A stretch of 50,649 nucleotides of DNA, from positions 1-50,649 of the forward strand of contig JAUCBJ010002299.1 of assembly GCA_032718475.1 (NCBI GenBank), in the 5' to 3' direction. A program made the translations under genes and the position numbers. Shown piece after piece: positions 44,970 to 50,649 of this stretch (the stretch's first letter is position 1; each line of letters opens with the position of its first letter). Below the pieces are notes generated by a model that did not search any database, had not been told where the DNA came from, and saw nothing but the letters and a program-made list of their open reading frames with translations. Source of the DNA: Nemertoderma westbladi (lineage: Eukaryota > Xenacoelomorpha > Nemertodermatida > Nemertodermatidae).

Positions 44970-45131
44970 CACAATCTTGTTTTATGCAAACCCGTGTCTC
45001 TTCAATATCTCCACATTCTTTTCCATCAAAGTGACTTTCAGTTATAATTTCTCTCTGGTAAATCTCCTCCCCTATTCCACAAGGTACACTGCATTCAGTC
45101 TTTAGTGTCCAATCTGATAGAACACAATCAA
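44970..45131 (-). CDS. Exon 2: TSP1 repeat (recent duplicate of exon 4)
   Basis: This phase 1-1 exon encodes a TSP1 unit opening DCVLSDWTLKTECSVPCGIG and ending with CIKQDC. Its upstream two thirds and the first intron bases are almost identical to the exon at 42928-43086. The donor is uncertain. The position equivalent to the sister exon reads T|GTGGTA, while three bases further on G|GTAGGC fits the usual cysteine-plus-G ending; I chose the latter (162 nt), and the former would give 159 nt in the same phase. The CSVPCG turn has proline where an O-fucosylated serine or threonine would sit. Confidence 0.78.
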
Positions 45132-45674
45132 CTGTGAAAAAAAGAGATTATATTTCACAAAATTATATTTCAACAGTTTGCTTGAGGGTATTATACACAG
45201 TAATATCCCTTCCAATTGTCGACCTCATTCGTAAATTAAACATGACTCTAATATGTGTATAACTCTTATAATGCCTACACTATATGCACTTTTATTATTA
45301 TTATTATTATTAACGCTCAAATATAATAAAATAGAATAATTTGAGGGGGAAAACAAGGTTACAAAAATAACACTTGGACACAAGTCACAAAAAAGTACAT
45401 TGTGATTTAAAAATATACAGATATGGGCATTAATTATATTTATAAGCCATTTATTCTAAATCGAGACTATATATCCTACTATATATATAGAATAATATCC
45501 GTGACTGGTCCTAAGAGAGTTTCATAATTGCACAAAACAAGAATGTTTTTTTTGTATATCATGAACAATATATATATGTGTAAAGTGTATGTACATTAAC
45601 CACATGCTTTCATAGTTATTTTAAATTGACATCAAATGCCTAAATTTCTGATGATGAATTGAATTGAAACTCAC

Positions 45675-45830
45675 CCGGGCATGGTCTTATGTAACATGAT
45701 TCTGTTTTCAGGATTTCATCGCATTCCACGTCAACTGGATTCGTTTCAACAACGCGGATATATTTTAGAGTTCCACATCCACAAGGTTTGGTGCATTCGC
45801 CACTGGTAATCCAATTACTATATTTGCAAG
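45675..45830 (-). CDS. Exon 1: TSP1 repeat
   Basis: This 156-nt phase 1-1 exon encodes a TSP1 unit beginning CKYSNWITSGEC, then CTKPCGCG, an arginine-containing strand, and closing cysteines ending IRPCPG. The acceptor is a pyrimidine-poor AG just above 45830 and the donor is G|GTGAGT at 45674-45673. Six core cysteines of a TSP1 fold are present, plus one extra cysteine in the CGCG turn. Only one tryptophan of the usual W-x-x-W ladder remains, so C-mannosylation at a WxxW motif is not expected. It pairs in type with the exon at 44625-44780, which shares the CKY-W-SGEC opening. This is the most upstream exon I can see; no further one is evident to the right. Confidence 0.8.
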
Positions 45831-45839
45831 CTGGAATAC

Positions 45840-46660
45840 AAAAATTTGTAATAAAATTAATCCAATTGTCCAATTTTAAACGTTAATAACTCAGCCAAAT
45901 ATCGATAAAATATATCCAAACTTGGTACATATGTAGTCTGGCAAAAGTTTGGAAATTTTCCAAGTTGAATTTGCTTGGGGTCTTCGTGCAGCATCTGTGT
46001 AACTGTCTTGCAGTTATAATAAATTTATTTAACCAAAAATTATGCTTGGCATCAGCTGGTTGCTAGGAGACTGCAGGAAATATCAGGTGGGTTTGAACTT
46101 CAGCAATACCGGTGCAACCATATTTTTCACAAATTAATTATTTTTGCCTCAGTCATACCCCTTTCATGGCGACAAAATTGTCATATATTTTCTTATAGAA
46201 TATAGGCTTAGCTATTGTGCAGTTTATTAACGGTATCAATTAGTGTATGGCGGGTAGGCTTAGGGTTAGGGTTGCGACACATACCTGTATGCTTAGCATG
46301 TATTTATATTTGTTTGTGTTTGTATGTTTGTTGTTCTTCGATGACCCTAGGGGTCGAGAAGATTATTTTGGGCTAAATGTCCTGATTCTATATTTTATAT
46401 TGGGGGTGTAAGACTCCTGTTCTTCCTTTAATGTAATTTAATAAATACCGGTACAATGCAGCAATTAATTATGTGGCCTTGGAAAGTGTGGTAGGCTTAT
46501 TTCACTTTCTTCAGCCATTCCAGCATTTCCAGGTGGCAGAGTTCAGAGTATTCAGTTATTCGCGACTATGCAGCCATATCATGTACCGGTACTGGTACTG
46601 GTACGGTACCTTAATCTTATTAAACATATGTTTTACAGTACGGTACCGGTGCTGTTACAG
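45840..46660. other. Sequence upstream of the first visible exon, no gene seen
   Basis: GGTACCGGT-type irregular repeats lie at 46580-46680. I see no further TSP1 exon. Confidence 0.4.
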
Positions 46661-46670
46661 TGGTACAGAG

Positions 46671-46883
46671 TTACTGGTACCGACTCACAACATCAAATGC
46701 CTTACGAAAGTCTATAAATACTGCATATATAACTCTTTTATTCGTAATACTAGTTGATTGCAGTGCTGAGGTAATATCGTAGAGGAGAGTTTCTACAGCA
46801 TTGGCAGTGGACTTCCCTGCAGAAATCCGAATTGAACATTTGGAATTAGATGAGAAATTGTTGTCGGAATTGTTGTCGGACAT
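46671..46883 (-). pseudogene. LINE reverse transcriptase fragment
   Basis: The piece reads GKSTANAVETLLYDITSALQ and RVIYAVFIDFRKAFDVV. FIDFRKAFD is the first catalytic aspartate motif of LINE RTs. Nothing else of the element is seen. Confidence 0.7.
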
Positions 46884-47115
46884 GTTTATTTATTATAGAT
46901 GTTAAAACCTATGACAATAATACCGATAGGAGAGCCATTTCTCTGTAATTGTCTGGGTGATTAATTGCCACTTTATTTGCTTTGACTTTGACTTACTTAC
47001 TTTGATTGCTTCCAGTTGGTTGGTATATGCTACCTATATCGTGTCAAACATTATACAAAGATGTAAGAAGTAATAATATATAACGCAGTCCACTTTATTC
47101 GGGTGTATAAATTTC

Positions 47116-47785
47116 TTGAGTTTCTATCCTATAAGAAAAACCATTCAAATTTTAGGAGTGATTGCTATAAACGGCCTTTTGATTTATAAGTTTAGAATGC
47201 TAATGAGGGCCAACCCAAATGCACCATCCATTCTCAAAATGTCCGCTGCTGTAATTATGATGCTCATTACAGGAATACTAATGTGCATAAAAGATTGTGC
47301 CAGTGGAATCGTAAAAATTATAAAGTCACAAAACGACAATATGTCAGAAAATCTACATCCTTTATCTACAATAAGTACTTTCTGCTATATATAACGTGTT
47401 AGCTATCAATAATTTTGTAGTTCAGATATTATTACTTTTTTAATGTTGTCTTGAGTCTAAACCTTTATCTCATGTATATATTTTTTGGAAGTTTCCGAAA
47501 GGCTGTTAATTTCAACATATTTAAAATGAAATATATGGAATAATAGGCTTTGTTGTCCTAAAACTGAGTAGCGTGGAATCTTTAGATATCCTATTGATTA
47601 ACGGTACAGTGAGACACATCAGTGCGGCCTTCACTCCCGTAATGAGCTTTTGCGTACCAGTACAATTAGTGGACCTGGTCACTCCAACGAAATTTCAGAT
47701 GAATCGCATTGTTGGTTTTATAATTATAGCTATTTCTAGACTTCTTAAAATTTGCCCCCTAGTCGCCGACAGAGTAACTAATTAA
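47116..47785 (+). other. Two unassigned hydrophobic open stretches
   Basis: Frames at 47116-47394 (AAVIMMLITGILMCI, 92 residues) and 47573-47785 (NRIVGFIIIAISRLLKIC, 70 residues) are separated by 178 nt. Such hydrophobic frames can be the antisense of a coding repeat. The minus strand also reads SIIITAADILRMDGAFGLAL in the first. No family was recognised. Confidence 0.25.
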
Positions 47786-47959
47786 GTCTGTATGTGTGCA
47801 GAATTTCTAAACTACTTGAGCTTCAAGTTTGGTGTTATTCTAGCGTTCAAATATTTCCATGGACGAAAACGAAACGACAACTACAGACAGAGAGGCTCTT
47901 CTAATCTTCATCGCTCGCCCACCACTGTTATTTACAATGTTACAAGTGGTAGCTGTTAA

Positions 47960-49517
47960 CCCTATTAGTACCGGGCTATAAAATGTTGTACAAATACCGG
48001 GGGGGGGGGGGGGGGGGGGGTCATATTGACCCCCCCCCCCCCCCCCTCTAAAATCTACAAATATTTCCGAAAACGTCTGATTTTTTGTTTGTACGTAGGT
48101 ATCACTTGTCTGGATCCGATCGAAAAAATGTACTGGGGTGGTTATATTGCAGCACCAAAATTACAAGTAGTGCACAATTTTCACCAAATTTGAAAGTTAC
48201 ATTTTCGGCTAATTATTTTCAATACAGGTTTTCTGGGGTGCAAAATACATTGGAAAATATTAAAAAATGATATGATTACTATAAATGGCTGTTTAGTCCT
48301 CTCTGCGTAGGAAAAAAATTAAAAAAACAAGTAACCAGCACTTTTCAGTTAGAACACAAAATTTTTAATTCACTTATACGATGCTATAAATTCACATTTT
48401 CAGGTTTTCGAGGGCGCTGATTCTAATGGAATACATTTATAATATGCCAGATCATTGCTACTTGTATTTTTCGGCGTAATTTCGCAAATTTTGGTGCTAG
48501 CACCAAATTTCGTACCCATCACCAAAAAGTACAAGTTTGCGATGTCCAGTGCTGTTTTTATTGACTCCATCGGATTCAGGACCCTCATAAACCCGTATAA
48601 CGCAAGAAACAAGGTGATACTATCTAATTATCAATTTGCATATTTTCCAATATTTGGTGCTGGCACAACAATTTTCACCCACCGGCGAAAAATACAAGTT
48701 TGAGAACTCTTATGAAATTTTTACTGATTCCATTGAATTCAGAACCATCACAAACCCGTATAACGCAAGAAACAAGGTGGCACACTCAATTGATATATTT
48801 GATGGTTTTCAAAATTTGGTGCTAGCACCACATTTTGCACCCACATCCGAAAAATACAAGTTTGAGATGTCTAGTTCGATAATTATATATTCCATTGAAT
48901 TCAGAACAGCCATAAACCTCTAAAACGCAAGAAATAAATTGTCACAAGCAATTTTATCTATTGAATGGATTTTCAACATTTCGTGCTAGCACCAAAATTT
49001 GCGCACAGCACCGAAAAATACAAGTTTGATACGCTTGGTGCAACTCGTATATATTTCATCGAATCCAGAAACCCAAAAAACCCCAATTGCGTAAAAAACA
49101 AGTTTCAAACGATTAATTTACAAAATTGACTTATTTCAAAATTTGGTGCTGGCACCAAAATTTAGCACCCACCGAAAAAAACAAGTTTGAAATTTCTAAA
49201 TCATTTTATATGAATTCCATCAAATTTCTAACCCCAAAAAACCGGTGTAAATCAAAAATAGAGATGTTACAATTCATATTTAATGAAATGTAATTTCCAA
49301 AAAACGTCTCAAAAAAAGTGCCAAAAGTAGGGTTAAGAAATGGTGCTATAACTCGAAAAGTACCCAATATTTTTGAAAACGGTTTTCACTACTAGGAAAA
49401 CAATAGATTTTTAGGAAAAGTCATAAAATTTCAGATTCCCAACTGCGTTTGTTTCAGAATTATAATAAAAAAACCACGGGGGGGTCATATTGACCCCCCC
49501 CCCCGGGTTTAATAGGG
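47960..49517 (+). mobile_element. Complete TTAA (piggyBac-type) nonautonomous element, 1558 bp
   Basis: The element is flanked by TTAA at 47956-47959 and 49518-49521. Its termini are CCCTATTA (start) and TAATAGGG (end), an inverted repeat of the form expected for piggyBac-superfamily elements (TTAA target, ends starting CCC). Each terminus carries a run of G, then TCATATTGA, then a run of C (G22/C18 at 47999-48047; G7/C11 at 49478-49504). The middle holds five tandem units of about 163 bp. No transposase is encoded, so it would need one in trans. Confidence 0.78.
48493..49156 (+). repeat. 163-bp tandem repeats with GGTGCTAGCACC palindrome
   Basis: Five near-regular units are marked by GGTGCTAGCACC or a one- or two-base variant at 48493, 48656, 48818, 48982 and 49145 (spacings 163, 162, 164 and 163). 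Each palindrome is followed by AAATTT, a CACCCA segment and AAAATACAAGTTTGA, then ACGCAAGAAACAA. The left copy shows the same palindrome at 282, 449, 611 and 774. Confidence 0.85.
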
Positions 49518-49521
49518 TTAA

Positions 49522-50649
49522 GTGTTTTTTTTAACCAACTTGGACTCATTTTGTTAATTGTTAATAAGTCAACATAATATTTAAACAAAATTTGAAACAA
49601 AAAAAACTTAAACAAAAATAAACTGACGATGGGTCACACCACCACGTTTCCTCTCGAATGCTAGCTACCATAGAAAAAGATCACTCACATTACAGACTCA
49701 TATTTTCTATTATACGATGGCAGTGGCCAGACGATAATAAAGTATACAAAAAGGTTACAAGTCTTACACAATGAAGTCATTGTAAAAATATAAAGAATAG
49801 GCCGATAAAGGTAAATAAGGTATATTATAACAATTTTTTATTATAACAATATTTTTGATACGGGTTGTGTCTAACGACCCCTGTACTATTTATTACATTT
49901 TTTTTTCGAAAAAATCTTCTAGAACAAAAAATAATGTTCCAGAACCTTAATTGATAGCTAACATGTTCTATAACATTAAAAAAATTAACAAAAACTAGCT
50001 AGTTAAAAAAAATCAATTTTTTAAATAAAATGTTCTAGAGAAGAAAATGTGTTCTAGAACAATAATATTTTAATATTAATAACATGTTCTAGAACGTTTC
50101 CTGTCATGTAATATTAATAATTTATATTACATTGTAAAAAACTAGCGAGTATAAAAAGTCTGGTCTATGGGTAGGTACGGTAAGGATATTACTTAAGTTT
50201 AATCTGGACCTAACTGAACCCAATCTCGAGAATTCTCGAGAATCGAGCCGTAGCATCGAATCTGCTGTATTAGGGACCGCAGTTAATTAAGTACTATCCG
50301 TACGGTACGAAATTGACGACGTTTGGGAAATTCGCGAAGAATCAGTCAGTTTCTGAGCCAAAATGCTGAAAAAGTACAGGCCGCCATCTACGGTGGTGAC
50401 TTGCGGCCTTTTACCTTTCATTCTAATATCATTACTCATTCCACCTTTTTAAAAACTATTTACTCTTTCCACTTTTCAAAATACACTACACATTACTCTT
50501 TCACTGGATTTTTAAATAACTAATTACTCTTTCCAAATGAGTGACGGAATATTCCTCATGCATGAACAATTAGTCACTAATTTTGTATTGCAATTACAAT
50601 TAATCTATACGTTCTGGGATAGTTTTTGTTATAAATTAGGAAACACTGT
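49522..50649. other. AT-rich flank, no gene seen
   Basis: A cluster of TTCTAGAA-type palindromes lies at 49915-50100 and ATTACTCTTTC repeats at 50430-50540. No coding sequence is recognised. Confidence 0.5.

Larger units (their letters stand above)
4683..45830 (-). other. Partial gene: multi-TSP1 plus VMO-I-like modular protein
   Basis: This is the span of one predicted minus-strand gene assembled from 15 exons, each bounded by AG/GT splice signals. The exons sum to 2380 nt and stay in a single frame (two leading bases, 792 codons, two trailing bases). Exons 1-12 are all phase 1-1; exon 13 is 1-0, exon 14 is 0-2 and exon 15 is 2-2. The modules are 11 TSP1 or TSP1-like units, one divergent cysteine-rich unit, then a VMO-I-like region. 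TSP1 units are extracellular disulfide-rich folds, so secretion or surface display is inferred. The first exon with signal peptide lies beyond the exon at 45830 and the end lies below 4683, so both ends are missing. Further exons inside the long introns cannot be excluded, because the phase-1 pattern would tolerate them. I do not recognise a named orthologue. Confidence 0.72.

Noticed and set aside
46255-46280. Telomere-like TTAGGG
   Set aside because: Only two adjacent units; no array.

Overview
Eukaryotic (metazoan, invertebrate) genomic DNA: AT-rich, intron-rich and crowded with decayed transposons, with no operon-like packing. The tRNA-derived SINEs and the mix of RTE and CR1/Jockey-type LINEs, Penelope, piggyBac, hAT and Helitron-like pieces fit a marine invertebrate; a lophotrochozoan is my weak guess, and the species cannot be fixed from the sequence.

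One host gene is visible, on the minus strand, running from about 45.8 kb down to 4.7 kb. I find 15 exons (45675-45830, 44970-45131, 44625-44780, 42928-43086, 40210-40368, 37388-37555, 33949-34107, 22874-23053, 21253-21429, 20824-20991, 18937-19077, 12553-12759, 12048-12166, 11819-11934, 4683-4835). The first 11 each hold one cysteine-rich thrombospondin type-1 (TSP1) or TSP1-like unit, and the 12th is a divergent cysteine-rich unit that may belong with them; all 12 are bounded by phase-1 introns. The last three hold repeats like those of vitelline membrane outer layer protein I (VMO-I). When joined they keep one open frame of 2380 nt (792 whole codons). Neither the start codon/signal peptide nor the stop lies in the window. 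The product should be a secreted or surface modular protein; its function is not known to me.

Almost every long intron carries a LINE: RTE-type copies at 10.8-11.7, 13.2-17.1, 19.3-20.5 and 35.1-37.1 kb; CR1/Jockey-type copies at 5.4-8.9, 17.3-18.1, 24.8-33.1 (itself broken by two further LINEs in the opposite orientation) and 38.3-39.95 kb. Smaller elements are a Penelope-like element with inverted terminal repeats (3.7-4.5 kb), a piggyBac transposase relic (9.0-10.2 kb), two SINEs with target-site duplications (21.6 and 42.5 kb), hAT-like short elements with poly-G ends (14.8 and 24.0 kb) and a Helitron-like 3' end (43.9 kb).

The window is bracketed by two inverted copies of a roughly 1.5 kb TTAA-flanked, piggyBac-type nonautonomous element (1-1245 and 47960-49517). 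It contains tandem repeats of about 163 bp, each carrying a near-perfect GGTGCTAGCACC palindrome. The right copy is complete with its TTAA duplication; the left is cut by the window start.
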